A stretch of DNA of 50,641 bases from NCBI GenBank assembly GCA_016777965.1, contig JADHQL010000002.1, positions 1 to 50,641 on the forward strand, read 5' to 3'. A program made the position numbers and the translations under genes. This DNA is from Fidelibacterota bacterium (GTDB taxonomy: Bacteria > Fidelibacterota > Marinisomatia > Marinisomatales > Marinisomataceae). Shown one piece after another: positions 9,727 through 19,473 of this stretch. The stretch's first letter is position 1. Each line of letters opens with the position of its first letter. The notes beneath the pieces were generated by a model. The model made no database searches. It worked only from the letters and a program-made list of their open reading frames with translations, and was not told the origin of the DNA.

Positions 9727-11003
9727 TGAATTTAAATGAGCAAGTATTAGAATTAAAAAATGACTGGGAAATGAATGAAAGATGGGCTTATATCAAAAGA
9801 CCATATTCAGCTGAGGAAGTTGTTAAGCTAAGAGGTTCTCTTCAGCCTGAATACACTTTAGCAAGAATTGGAGCTGAGAAGCTTTGGAATATGCTTCATA
9901 ATGAAGATTATGTTCATTGCTTAGGTACATTAACCGGTGGACAGGCAGTTCAAGGGGTTAAAGCTGGTGCAAAAGCAATTTATGTATCTGGATGGCAAGT
10001 AGCAGCAGATAATAATAGCGCTGAAGCAATGTATCCAGATCAGTCATTATACCCTGTTGATTCAGTTCCTTCTTTAGTGAAAAGAATTAATAGTTCTTTT
10101 AAAAGAGCAGACCAAATAGAATGGATGAACTCTAACGGTAATCCAAAATTTGACTTTTTTACACCTATAGTAGCTGATGCAGAAGCTGGTTTTGGTGGAG
10201 TTCTAAACGCTTTTGAACTTATGAAAGCTATGATTAAAGCTGGAGCTGCTGGAGTTCATTTTGAAGATCAGCTAGCAAGTGTGAAAAAATGTGGTCATAT
10301 GGGTGGAAAAGTCCTTGTACCAACACAGGAAGCAATAAATAAGCTTGTTGCAGCAAGATTGGCTGCAGATGTTTCAAATGTTCCAACCCTATTAATTGCT
10401 AGAACTGATGCTAATGCAGCAGAATTACTTACTTCTGATATTGATGAGAGAGATGCTGAGTTTGTTACTGGAGAAAGGACATCCGAAGGTTTTTATAGAG
10501 TTAAATCGGGTATTCAACAAGCAATTTCAAGGGGACTTTCATACGCTCCATACTCTGATTTATTATGGTGTGAAACAGGCAAGCCTAACCTTGAAGAAGC
10601 AAAACTATTTGCTGAATCAATTAAGAAAAATCATCCTGAATTAATGTTAGCATATAATTGTTCTCCATCATTTAATTGGAAAAAAAATCTTGATGATGCT
10701 TCAATAGCTAAATTCCAAAGAGAGCTTGGTGCAATGGGTTATAAATTTCAATTTATTACTCTTGCTGGAATTCATTCAATGTGGCATGGCATGTTTGATT
10801 TAACAAAAAATTATGTTAAATCTGGCATGACTGCTTATGTAGAATTACAAGAGAAAGAATTTGCAGACCATGATAAAGGATATACTTTTTCTGCACATCA
10901 ACAAGAGGTTGGTACAGGCTACTTTGATGCAGTGAATAATTGTATTGTTGGAGACTCTTCAACAAGTGCTATGGACGGTTCAACAGAAAAAGAACAGTTT
11001 TAA
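9726..11003 (+). CDS. aceA: Isocitrate lyase
   Basis: [30 protein letters not shown], the [16 protein letters not shown] active-site region, [10 protein letters not shown]. Confidence 0.97.
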   Translation: MNLNEQVLELKNDWEMNERWAYIKRPYSAEEVVKLRGSLQPEYTLARIGAEKLWNMLHNEDYVHCLGTLTGGQAVQGVKAGAKAIYVSGWQVAADNNSAEAMYPDQSLYPVDSVPSLVKRINSSFKRADQIEWMNSNGNPKFDFFTPIVADAEAGFGGVLNAFELMKAMIKAGAAGVHFEDQLASVKKCGHMGGKVLVPTQEAINKLVAARLAADVSNVPTLLIARTDANAAELLTSDIDERDAEFVTGERTSEGFYRVKSGIQQAISRGLSYAPYSDLLWCETGKPNLEEAKLFAESIKKNHPELMLAYNCSPSFNWKKNLDDASIAKFQRELGAMGYKFQFITLAGIHSMWHGMFDLTKNYVKSGMTAYVELQEKEFADHDKGYTFSAHQQEVGTGYFDAVNNCIVGDSSTSAMDGSTEKEQF

Positions 11004-11057
11004 TTATTTTTTGAAATAAAGTACTGAAAAAGTCACAATTTTTTATAAATTATCCTC

Positions 11058-11450
11058 GTGAATAAAGTTTCAGAATTTTCAGAATTAGTACAACCTACTC
11101 ATATCAATACGGCAGGTACGCTCTTTGGTGGATATATGCTTTCATGGCTTGACTTGGCTGCTGCTAAAGCAGCATCTGAATTTCTAGAAGAAACCGATGC
11201 TTGGGGCTCTGTGACCAGGGCTTTGGACAAAGTAGAATTTAAAGAACCAGTTTATCTTGGTGATTGGGTAAAGTGTAAATCAACAATAATTGATGCTGGA
11301 AATACGTCAGTCAAAGTTCAAGTTAAAGCATACGCAGAAAGTAAAGATCACGGAAAAAGACTAGCATGTACAGCTGATATAACATTTGTTGCGGTAATTA
11401 AAGATGAGAATGGTAAGCTAGTAAGTTTTAAACACAATCTAAGTTTGTAA
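11058..11450 (+). CDS. Acyl-CoA thioesterase, YciA/BACH-like hotdog
   Basis: VQPTHINTAGTLFGGYMLSWLDLAAAKAA...VTRALDKVEFKEPV; GTG start. Confidence 0.85.
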   Translation: MNKVSEFSELVQPTHINTAGTLFGGYMLSWLDLAAAKAASEFLEETDAWGSVTRALDKVEFKEPVYLGDWVKCKSTIIDAGNTSVKVQVKAYAESKDHGKRLACTADITFVAVIKDENGKLVSFKHNLSL

Positions 11451-11459
11451 GGGGAAAAA

Positions 11460-12899
11460 ATGGCACATATAAAAAAATTAAATTTTTTAAAAAATTATAA
11501 AGATTTAGTAGATGAAAATTATGGTATGGTTGCGGTACCAACATTTTCAGATAAAATGGATAAAGATCTAGCAGAATTGTTTAAATCTCAAAATAAAACA
11601 GGAAAAGTTGGAGATCTTGTTTTTGAAATCGACAATAATTCAAGAATAGTTTATTACGGACTAGGTGATTCATCAGATAAAACAGCAGAAAATTTTAGAA
11701 GAGCAGCTGGGGAAGTCGTAGGCTATGCTTTACAGCATAAATACAGCGATATTGCAGTTGAGTGTCCTGTTACAGATGAGGGTGAATACTTCTGTCAAGC
11801 GTTTGCAGAAGGTTTAATCCTTTCAAGTTATAGATTTTTAGATTATTTCACTGATGAAAGAGGAGTATATCATTTAAAGAGCATCACAATGGTTGATGCT
11901 TGTAATCAAGATGCAGCAAAAAAAGGTGCAATCATTGCAAGTGCTGTTTGTGATTCAAGAGATCTTGGCAATCATCCTGGAAATGTGACTACTCCAACAA
12001 GGTTGGCAAATTTTGCCAAAGAAGTTGGTAAAAAAGGTAATATGAAAGTTACAATTTTTGATAGAGAAGAATTTACAAAGATGGGCATGGGATCATTTGC
12101 AGGTGTTGCTCAAGGCACAAATGAACCTCCTAAGTTTATCATTATGGAATATTTCGGAGGAAAGAAAAGTGAAAAGCCAGTATTGCTTGTAGGAAAAGGT
12201 CTAACTTTTGATACAGGAGGAGTTTCACTAAAACCTGGTTTAAATATGGACCAAATGAAATTTGATATGTGCGGTTCAGCGGTTGTATTTGGTGTGATGA
12301 ATGCTATAGCTGAATTACAACCTAAGATGAACGTTGTAGCTATTGTTCCTTCAACGCATAATATGTTAGGTGGATCAGCTTATAAACCTGGAGATATTCT
12401 AACTGCATACAATGGAAAAACTATTGAAGTTTTAAATACTGATGCAGAGGGTAGATTAATTCTTGCCGATGCTTTGGCGTATGCAAGTAAGCACTACGAC
12501 CCTGAGTATATGCTAGATTTTGCTACATTGACGGGCGCTGTGGTTGTTACTCTTGGTCATATAGCCACAGGAATAATGAGTAATAATGAATCATTAGTAG
12601 AAAACATTAAAGTTTCTTCTGATAATACTGGAGAACTTGTATGGCAACTACCATTATGGGATGAATATTGTGATCAAGTCAAATCTGAGGTTGCCGATGT
12701 AAAGAACTTAGGATCACCAGGTCAAGCAGGAACTATTGCTGGAGGAGCATTTCTTAAAGCATTCGTTGGTAAAGATATCCCATGGGCCCATTTTGACGTT
12801 GCTGGAACTTCATATCATGTAGAAAACAGAAGCTATATTCAAAAAAATAGTGCTTCTGGACAAGTGATTAGATTAGTGCTCGATATGCTCGGTGCTTAA
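11460..12899 (+). CDS. pepA: Leucyl aminopeptidase (M17)
   Basis: VGKGLTFDTGGVSLKPGLNMDQMKFDMCGSA, NTDAEGRLILADAL. Confidence 0.95.
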   Translation: MAHIKKLNFLKNYKDLVDENYGMVAVPTFSDKMDKDLAELFKSQNKTGKVGDLVFEIDNNSRIVYYGLGDSSDKTAENFRRAAGEVVGYALQHKYSDIAVECPVTDEGEYFCQAFAEGLILSSYRFLDYFTDERGVYHLKSITMVDACNQDAAKKGAIIASAVCDSRDLGNHPGNVTTPTRLANFAKEVGKKGNMKVTIFDREEFTKMGMGSFAGVAQGTNEPPKFIIMEYFGGKKSEKPVLLVGKGLTFDTGGVSLKPGLNMDQMKFDMCGSAVVFGVMNAIAELQPKMNVVAIVPSTHNMLGGSAYKPGDILTAYNGKTIEVLNTDAEGRLILADALAYASKHYDPEYMLDFATLTGAVVVTLGHIATGIMSNNESLVENIKVSSDNTGELVWQLPLWDEYCDQVKSEVADVKNLGSPGQAGTIAGGAFLKAFVGKDIPWAHFDVAGTSYHVENRSYIQKNSASGQVIRLVLDMLGA

Positions 12900-13123
12900 T
12901 GAATAAACTGCAAGCGATTAATTCAATTCAGTTTTCAATACAATTGATAACTGCATTGCTACTTTTATACTTTACATTAAATTCTGATGCTCCTAATCGA
13001 GCTATAATTCCAATTTTATTGCTTATAGGATGGTCGCTTGGTTTTTATCAGAGAAGAGTTACTCGAATAAGAATTAATAAGCTTCGAGGTTCTAAAAATA
13101 AAGATGTTTTACATGAAGGTTAA
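12899..13123 (+). CDS. Small two-TM membrane protein, unknown function
   Basis: 74 aa, two hydrophobic segments, basic tail; TAATG overlap with pepA. Confidence 0.5.
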   Translation: MNKLQAINSIQFSIQLITALLLLYFTLNSDAPNRAIIPILLLIGWSLGFYQRRVTRIRINKLRGSKNKDVLHEG

Positions 13124-13125
13124 GA

Positions 13126-13881
13126 ATGAATGAATTATTCAAAAACAATATTACTTTAGATCAAGAAAATCATAAATATATTTTAAAAGAAAACCCTGAT
13201 TTTGAATTCACAAGCGTTACTGAATTCATCCATAAATTTTTTAAAAAGTTTGACAAAGATAAAGTTGCAAAGAAGCAATTAAAGAATAATCCAAAATATT
13301 TTGGTAAAACAATAGAAGATGTAATTGAAGATTGGAATAAAGGTTCTCAAAGAGGAAACATTGTTCATAATGAACTAGAAGACTATATCAATGAAAAAAT
13401 AAAGCAGCCAACCCATTATATGTCCAAAATAGGAGCAGCTTGGATCGATTATAAAAAAAGTAAGGGTAATAAATTTAATTCTGAAGTAATTGTATACTCA
13501 AAGCAGCTTCAGATTGCAGGAACAATTGATGTTTTGCTATACAATGAAAAACAAAACGCATACCATATTGTTGATTGGAAGACTAATAAAAGAATTAATG
13601 AAACAGCGTTTAATAAACAAAAAGGTATAAAGGATTCGACAAAACATTTACCTGACTGTAACTATATTCACTATTCTCTTCAATTATCATTTTATAAAAG
13701 AATTCTTGAGAGTTATTATGGCATTGATGTTGGTAGTTTAACAATTATCCACTTCAAAGAAGATGCGAAGAATCAAATGAATTCAAAAAAATTTCTCCAG
13801 AATGTTCATTATAAAATTTATTCTATAACTGATATGTCCTCTGATATTGACAGCATGTTGAGAGAGATGGATTTAGTTTAA
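13126..13881 (+). CDS. PD-(D/E)XK nuclease, RecB/phage type
   Basis: ITLDQENHKYILKE...SVTEFIHKFFKKFD; GNIVHNELE, IAGTIDVLLYNEKQNAYHIVDWKTNK, YSLQLSFYKRIL give the H...E...GxxD...DxK...QxxxY series. Confidence 0.75.
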   Translation: MNELFKNNITLDQENHKYILKENPDFEFTSVTEFIHKFFKKFDKDKVAKKQLKNNPKYFGKTIEDVIEDWNKGSQRGNIVHNELEDYINEKIKQPTHYMSKIGAAWIDYKKSKGNKFNSEVIVYSKQLQIAGTIDVLLYNEKQNAYHIVDWKTNKRINETAFNKQKGIKDSTKHLPDCNYIHYSLQLSFYKRILESYYGIDVGSLTIIHFKEDAKNQMNSKKFLQNVHYKIYSITDMSSDIDSMLREMDLV

Positions 13882-14463
13882 TATAAAATAAATTATATCT
13901 ATCACTGTATATAGAAATAAATATCCAATTACTTCAATAAGAACACTATTTATTCGGCTAATATTAACTAATACTTTTTCCTCACTTGCTGGTCTGTTGT
14001 ACTTAAAAATGTTTGGTATTAATCTTGGAGTAGATTTCATATAGCTTTCAAATTTATCTCCATGATTTTTCCTAAGTTTTCTTTCTTCATTAGCAATAGT
14101 TGGTACATGAAATAACACAAAAATCAATAGGAGAGCCAAGGGAAGATAAATAGCTTTTAATGCTAAACTAAAACCTATCAACATTATTAAACTGAAAAAG
14201 TATAATGGATTTCTTACCATTGAGAAAGGCCCAGCAGTAATAAGATTTTTTGTTTTATTTCCTTCAATATATAATGAAGCCCAAATTCTACCAAATGAAC
14301 CAAAAACAACCATTATAAAGCCTAAAATACTCATTTGTAAAGATTCGATAGTGGTTATTTCAAGAGTGTAGGCTCTGAAGTCATTATTTGTAACTGATAA
14401 AACTATGAGAAGTAAAATACAGACTCTTAAAAAATACACCCTATATTTTGCTAAAAATTTCAT
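13873..14463 (-). CDS. ICMT/phospholipid methyltransferase-like membrane protein
   Basis: AGPFSMVRNPLYFFSLIMLIGFSL...NEERKLRKNHGDKFESYMKSTPRLIP. Confidence 0.75.
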   Translation of the reverse strand: MKFLAKYRVYFLRVCILLLIVLSVTNNDFRAYTLEITTIESLQMSILGFIMVVFGSFGRIWASLYIEGNKTKNLITAGPFSMVRNPLYFFSLIMLIGFSLALKAIYLPLALLLIFVLFHVPTIANEERKLRKNHGDKFESYMKSTPRLIPNIFKYNRPASEEKVLVNISRINSVLIEVIGYLFLYTVIDIIYFILN

Positions 14464-14469
14464 AATAAC

Positions 14470-14961
14470 TTATTTAATGATTATTCTCTTTTCTTGAATT
14501 AGCTGGCATCCTGGAATATCTTCGCCATTTTTTAATGATTCTTTTATTTTATCTTTGTTCAATAATTTAGTTTCTTTTACTTGAAAGAATTCGTCAGGTA
14601 TTTTTTCTTCATCAACAATACGTACTTTTACAGGATTTTTATAAATAGCAATAAATATATCATCGCTTTCAATTTTTTCTGTGTTTGTTTTTTCAAAATT
14701 AATTCGAAGATAATCTTTTAATCTTGCAATTTTCTTTTCCAAAGAGTTTCTACGATATTTTTGATTACTTTCTATCTCTTTAATTCCTAAAGCCAAATGT
14801 TCAAGATTTCGGATATATTTAGCTACGTTAGCTGATTTTGATTTGAATTCACCCTCGATCGATTCTATTTCTTTTATTAAATCTGAATCATCATGATCTA
14901 ATAAGTTATCTAAAGATTTTTCAAATTCATTTGCGATCTCATAGAGAGTTGATTTTGACAT
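14470..14961 (-). CDS. Siphovirus Gp157-like protein
   Basis: Long coiled-coil, then LEKKIARLKDYLRINFEKTNTEKIESDDIFIAIYKNPVKVRIVDEEKIPDEFFQVKETKLLNKDKIKESLKNGEDIPGCQLIQEKRIIIK, matching the remembered Gp157 C-terminal pattern. Confidence 0.75.
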   Translation of the reverse strand: MSKSTLYEIANEFEKSLDNLLDHDDSDLIKEIESIEGEFKSKSANVAKYIRNLEHLALGIKEIESNQKYRRNSLEKKIARLKDYLRINFEKTNTEKIESDDIFIAIYKNPVKVRIVDEEKIPDEFFQVKETKLLNKDKIKESLKNGEDIPGCQLIQEKRIIIK

Positions 14962-14992
14962 GATTTAATATAGAAAAAAAAATAAAAGAAAT

Positions 14993-16381
14993 TTATAATT
15001 CTTTTACTTCTTTAAGTAAATCATTTAGCATGTCTTTTGCGTCACCAAAAACCATAATAGAATTGTCATATCCAAATAATTCATTTTGCACTCCAGCAAA
15101 ACCTGGATTCATACTTCTTTTATTTATAATTACTGTTCTTGATTTATCTACATTCAAAATTGGCATACCATAAATAGGACTAGATTGATCGTGTCTAGCT
15201 GCAGGGTTTACCACATCATTTGCCCCAAGAATAAGTGCTACATCACAATCTTCAAATTCTGGATTAATTTCATCTAAATCTTTTAAAACGTCATAAGAAA
15301 CATTTGCCTCAGCTAGCAAAACATTCATGTGTCCAGGCATTCTCCCAGCAACTGGATGAATTGCATATAATACTTTTTTACCCATAGCTTCAAGAGACTC
15401 GGCTACTTCTCTGGCAACGTGTTGTGCTTGAGCAACTGCGAGTCCATATCCTGGAACAATAATAATTTTTTCTGCAGCATCTAAAATCATAGCCGCTTCA
15501 GTTGTTGAATAGCTCTTAATATTCATTTCTTTTCCATCTGAGCTTCCACCTTCAGGCTCAGCTCCAACTGCACCAAATATTACGTTTACAAGAGAACGAT
15601 TCATTCCTTTACACATAATGTTTGTTAAAATCAGTCCTGAAGCTCCAACAAGAGATCCGCTGATAATAAGGGCATTGTTACTAATTAAAAATCCTGTAGC
15701 TGCCGCAGCAATTCCGGAATATGAATTAAGAAGCGAGATAACAACTGGCATATCTGCACCACCAATTGGAATTGTAAGACCAACACCAAGAATTAATGCA
15801 AGAACAATAATAACAAAGAATGCATTTAAATAACCACTGTACATTGATGAATCAAAAAATAGACCAGGTGCAAGTATTAGAGAAATTGAAAGCAGAGCAA
15901 TCACAGCATTGATGGCTTGTTGACCTTTAAACGTAACGGCTCTTCCTGATATAAATCCTTGAAGTTTTCCAAATGCAACAAAACTACCAGTAAAAGTCAA
16001 TGATCCAATAAAAACACTTAAACATACAATGATAAATGGACTATTTGGTGATGATAAAAATTCTGAAGAAGCAACAAAAGCAGATGCTGCTCCACCAAGA
16101 CCATTGAAAATTGCAACCATTTGAGGCATTTCAGTCATTTGAACTCTTGTTGCAAAGATTGCTCCAATAACTGCTCCGATTCCAACTCCAGTAAGAATCA
16201 AGGTAAAGTCAAATTCTTTTCCTGGATATGTTAATGTCGCTATGATAGCTATTAACATTCCTAATGAAGATAATATGTTTCCACTTCTAGCAGTTTTCGG
16301 ATGCGATAATCTTTTAATACCTAAAATAAAGGCTACTGCTGATATTAAATAAAGGATGTTTGTTATTTGAATAGCTTCCAT
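14993..16381 (-). CDS. pntB: NAD(P) transhydrogenase beta subunit
   Basis: VIVPGYGLAVAQAQHVAREVAESLEAMGKKVLYAIHPVAGRMPGHMNVLLAEA, VALILGANDVVNPAA. Confidence 0.96.
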   Translation of the reverse strand: MEAIQITNILYLISAVAFILGIKRLSHPKTARSGNILSSLGMLIAIIATLTYPGKEFDFTLILTGVGIGAVIGAIFATRVQMTEMPQMVAIFNGLGGAASAFVASSEFLSSPNSPFIIVCLSVFIGSLTFTGSFVAFGKLQGFISGRAVTFKGQQAINAVIALLSISLILAPGLFFDSSMYSGYLNAFFVIIVLALILGVGLTIPIGGADMPVVISLLNSYSGIAAAATGFLISNNALIISGSLVGASGLILTNIMCKGMNRSLVNVIFGAVGAEPEGGSSDGKEMNIKSYSTTEAAMILDAAEKIIIVPGYGLAVAQAQHVAREVAESLEAMGKKVLYAIHPVAGRMPGHMNVLLAEANVSYDVLKDLDEINPEFEDCDVALILGANDVVNPAARHDQSSPIYGMPILNVDKSRTVIINKRSMNPGFAGVQNELFGYDNSIMVFGDAKDMLNDLLKEVKEL

Positions 16382-16385
16382 TTTT

Positions 16386-16667
16386 TTACTTCTTTTTAAA
16401 CATTTTTAACATTCTATCAGTAACAAGAAAGCCGCCAACAACATTAATAGTTGCACAAATTAAAGCAGCTAAACCGATATATTTACTTGCGTCACCTGCA
16501 TCTACTAATATTGCTAGAATTGCACCAACAATAGCAATTCCTGAAATAGCATTTGAACCAGACATTAAAGGTGTGTGTAATGTAGGTGGAACTTTGTTTA
16601 TAATTTCATTTCCAACAAATACTGCGAGAATAAAAATAGTAATCAAGCTAACAATATCAATTTGCAT
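16386..16667 (-). CDS. NAD(P) transhydrogenase alpha subunit, membrane part
   Basis: 93 aa, TM; VGNEIINKVPPTLHTPLMSGSNAISGIAIVGA is typical of PntA domain II as a separate polypeptide. Confidence 0.93.
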   Translation of the reverse strand: MQIDIVSLITIFILAVFVGNEIINKVPPTLHTPLMSGSNAISGIAIVGAILAILVDAGDASKYIGLAALICATINVVGGFLVTDRMLKMFKKK

Positions 16668-17788
16668 TACATTGACTCCTTCGTTGGTTGATGTCGAACT
16701 TCGCCATTTTCAATAAATAGCATTCCATCAATTATCTCATCTTCTTTATCAAGTTTAAATCCTTCTTCTGAATGGCAATGATCGATAATAGCCTCAATAT
16801 TTTTTGAGAAAAGTTGGCTTGAGTGATATGCCATTGTGCTTGGTAAGTTTGAATTACCATCTATTAAAACGCCATTGTGATTGACGATTTCATTTTCTTG
16901 AGTTAATTCACAGTTACCACCATTTTCAGAAGCTAAATCCATAATAACTGAACCAGGCGCCATTGTTTCAACCATGCTTTTTGGTATTAACATGGGTGCA
17001 GGTTTATTTGGGATCAATGCAGTTGTGATTACTATATCTGACTTTCCAACTCTTTCTTTCATTAATTCTTGCTGTTTTGCTTTGTATTCATCGCTGGTTT
17101 CTGATGCATAACCACCAGAACCAACACCATCATCTGAATTGCTTTCAACTTCGATGAATTTTGCACCTAAGCTTTCTACCTGTTCTTTTACTTCAGGTCT
17201 TACATCAAATGCTTCTACTTGAGATCCCAATCTTTTGGCAGTTGCAATCGCTTGTAATCCAGCAACTCCAGCACCAATTACTAAAGTTCTAGCAGGAGAA
17301 ATTGTTCCAGCAGCAGTCATTAAAAGTGGCATATATTTTCCAATATGATTTGAAGCAATTAAAACTGCCTTATAACCTGCAATGTTAGCTTGTGAGCTAA
17401 GTACATCCATTTTTTGTGCCAAAGTGGTTCTTGGAAGCAGGTTTAAAGAAAATGCAGACACTTTTTTATCTGCTAATTTTTTCACACAATCAATTTCTTT
17501 AATTGTCTGTAATAAAGAGATAAAGAGTGTTCCTGATTTTAGAAGTGAAACCTCCTCATCTGATGGAGCATTTACTTTACAAACAATGTCACAATCAAAA
17601 ACTTCGTTTTGGCTTACAACTTTAGCTCCAGCTTCTTTATAGTCATTATCCGAATAGTTTGATGATAGTCCTGAATCGGATACCAGAAAGAATTCATATC
17701 CTTTTTTAGATAATGCAGAAACGGTAGATGGCACGATGGCCACTCTTTTTTCTCCAGATTTGTTTTCTTTTAAAATTCCAATTTTCAT
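16667..17788 (-). CDS. pntA: NAD(P) transhydrogenase alpha subunit, soluble part
   Basis: KENKSGEKRVAIVPSTV, VIGAGVAGLQAIATAKRLGSQVEAFDVRPEVKEQVESLGAKF. Confidence 0.95.
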   Translation of the reverse strand: MKIGILKENKSGEKRVAIVPSTVSALSKKGYEFFLVSDSGLSSNYSDNDYKEAGAKVVSQNEVFDCDIVCKVNAPSDEEVSLLKSGTLFISLLQTIKEIDCVKKLADKKVSAFSLNLLPRTTLAQKMDVLSSQANIAGYKAVLIASNHIGKYMPLLMTAAGTISPARTLVIGAGVAGLQAIATAKRLGSQVEAFDVRPEVKEQVESLGAKFIEVESNSDDGVGSGGYASETSDEYKAKQQELMKERVGKSDIVITTALIPNKPAPMLIPKSMVETMAPGSVIMDLASENGGNCELTQENEIVNHNGVLIDGNSNLPSTMAYHSSQLFSKNIEAIIDHCHSEEGFKLDKEDEIIDGMLFIENGEVRHQPTKESM

Positions 17789-17877
17789 AGCAGTAAAATC
17801 GACGTAAAATTACGCATTTTAGAACATTCATCAAGAACTTTATTCATATTAAAATTTTTTTTTAATTAAATTAGAAA

Positions 17878-18822
17878 ATGCAATTATATCCAAAAGCAAA
17901 AGTTTTCAATTCTTTCAAGCTAAAAGTATCTGAATTACATACAATTTTTGTTGAAGAATCAGGAAATAAAAATGGAAAACCGGTAATTTTTCTTCACGGA
18001 GGACCTGGAGGTGGAATTAATTCTACTTATAGACAATATTTTAATCCAGATGAGTGGAGAATAATTATGTTTGACCAAAGAGGTTGCGGTAAAAGCACGC
18101 CTTTTGCAGAACTTGAAGAGAATACTACATGGAATTTGGTGGCAGACATAGAAAAGATAAGAGGCCATCTTCAAATTGATAAATGGGTAGTTTTTGGGGG
18201 AAGTTGGGGAAGCACTTTGTCTTTGGCATATAGTCAAAAACATCCCAATGCCTGCAAGGGTCTAATTTTAAGAGGTATTTTTTTAGTTCGTAAGAAAGAA
18301 ATTGATTGGTTTTATCAATATGGGGCAAGCAACATCTATCCAGATAAATGGGAATCTTATTTAGCACCAATTCCCGAAAATAAAAGAGATAATTTATTAA
18401 GTGCATATTATGAAATTTTAACTGGCGATGATCATAAAAAGAAAATTGAAGCAGCAAAAGCCTGGAGCATATGGGAGGGAAGTTCTGTTAGGCTCATCTT
18501 AGATGATGATTTTATATCTGATTTTGGGAATGCAAAATTTGCTGAAGCGTTTGCTAGAATTGAATGCCATTATTTTATGAACAATTGTTGGCTTCCAACT
18601 GAAAATTATTTAATCGAGAATGTTGACAAAATAAGACATATTCCAGCAGTTATAGTTCATGGAAGATATGATATAATTTGTCCTGTTGTTCAAGCTTGGG
18701 ATTTACATAAAGCATGGCCGGAAGCAGATTTACATATTATTCCTGATGCAGGACATTCAATTTATGAAGAAGGTATTAAAAATAAACTACTTGAATACAC
18801 TGACAAATTTCTTAAGCTTTAG
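17878..18822 (+). CDS. pip: Prolyl aminopeptidase (alpha/beta hydrolase)
   Basis: FLHGGPGGGINSTYRQYFNPDEWRIIMFDQRGCGKSTP, FGGSWGSTLSLAYSQKHP. Confidence 0.92.
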   Translation: MQLYPKAKVFNSFKLKVSELHTIFVEESGNKNGKPVIFLHGGPGGGINSTYRQYFNPDEWRIIMFDQRGCGKSTPFAELEENTTWNLVADIEKIRGHLQIDKWVVFGGSWGSTLSLAYSQKHPNACKGLILRGIFLVRKKEIDWFYQYGASNIYPDKWESYLAPIPENKRDNLLSAYYEILTGDDHKKKIEAAKAWSIWEGSSVRLILDDDFISDFGNAKFAEAFARIECHYFMNNCWLPTENYLIENVDKIRHIPAVIVHGRYDIICPVVQAWDLHKAWPEADLHIIPDAGHSIYEEGIKNKLLEYTDKFLKL

Positions 18823-18823
18823 T

Positions 18824-19426
18824 TTATAAGAAATTCGCAATTATTGCTATTAATGCTCCAGCTGAAAAAGATGTTGAGTTTGTAATATCTACAGCAGAAA
18901 CAATCAAGCCAGCAATGACTATCAATTTATTATTAGCATTTCTTGGTTGCTCTTTTTCATAGATAATATCTTTTTCTTTTGGAGTTTTTTCTTCTGTTTG
19001 AACAATATCAATTTCTTCTTCAACAGAAATACTATTTTTGGCAACTGATTGACTGTTTCTCAGTAAAAATTGCAAAGTTTTTCTGTTCAGAGTATTTATT
19101 TCAAAAGATTCAATCTCTGAAAATAATTGAATAGCAATTTGAGTAGATTCATCGCTATTTGAAACTTCAATATTTTTTAAAGAATCATTTTTGTAATTAG
19201 CTAAAGATAAGCTATCTGCATTAGCATCATATATAGTCATGTAGAACCATTCTGAAGAATACCAAGCAGTAACATTTTCAAGATTTACTTTTTTGTTTGA
19301 ATCAAGCTGGATAACTGTACCGTTATTTTTTGATTCAATTTGCAAATTTTTAATTCTTAAATCTTGAGATAGAATAATAGAACTGGAAGCTAAAAATAAA
19401 ATAGTTACTAATAGATTATTTCTCAT
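18824..19426 (-). CDS. Secreted protein, possibly AMIN-domain-like
   Basis: Signal peptide MRNNLLVTILFLASSSIILSQ; beta-rich TVIQLDSNKKVN...WFYMTIYDAN; hydrophobic C-terminus. Confidence 0.45.
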   Translation of the reverse strand: MRNNLLVTILFLASSSIILSQDLRIKNLQIESKNNGTVIQLDSNKKVNLENVTAWYSSEWFYMTIYDANADSLSLANYKNDSLKNIEVSNSDESTQIAIQLFSEIESFEINTLNRKTLQFLLRNSQSVAKNSISVEEEIDIVQTEEKTPKEKDIIYEKEQPRNANNKLIVIAGLIVSAVDITNSTSFSAGALIAIIANFL

Positions 19427-19473
19427 CCATTGAATATATTATTTGTTTAGATTCATATGAAACAATTTTATCG

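Noticed and set aside
10396-10644. +1-frame 82-aa ORF inside aceA
   Set aside because: Out-of-frame within a highly conserved isocitrate lyase; no support for dual coding.
16386-17788. Split PntA considered as a frameshifted or broken gene
   Set aside because: Separate soluble and membrane PntA polypeptides are a known natural arrangement, and both ORFs are intact with proper starts.
18125-18457. 110-aa antisense ORF opposite the prolyl aminopeptidase
   Set aside because: Fully inside a conserved hydrolase gene; no motif or upstream signal.
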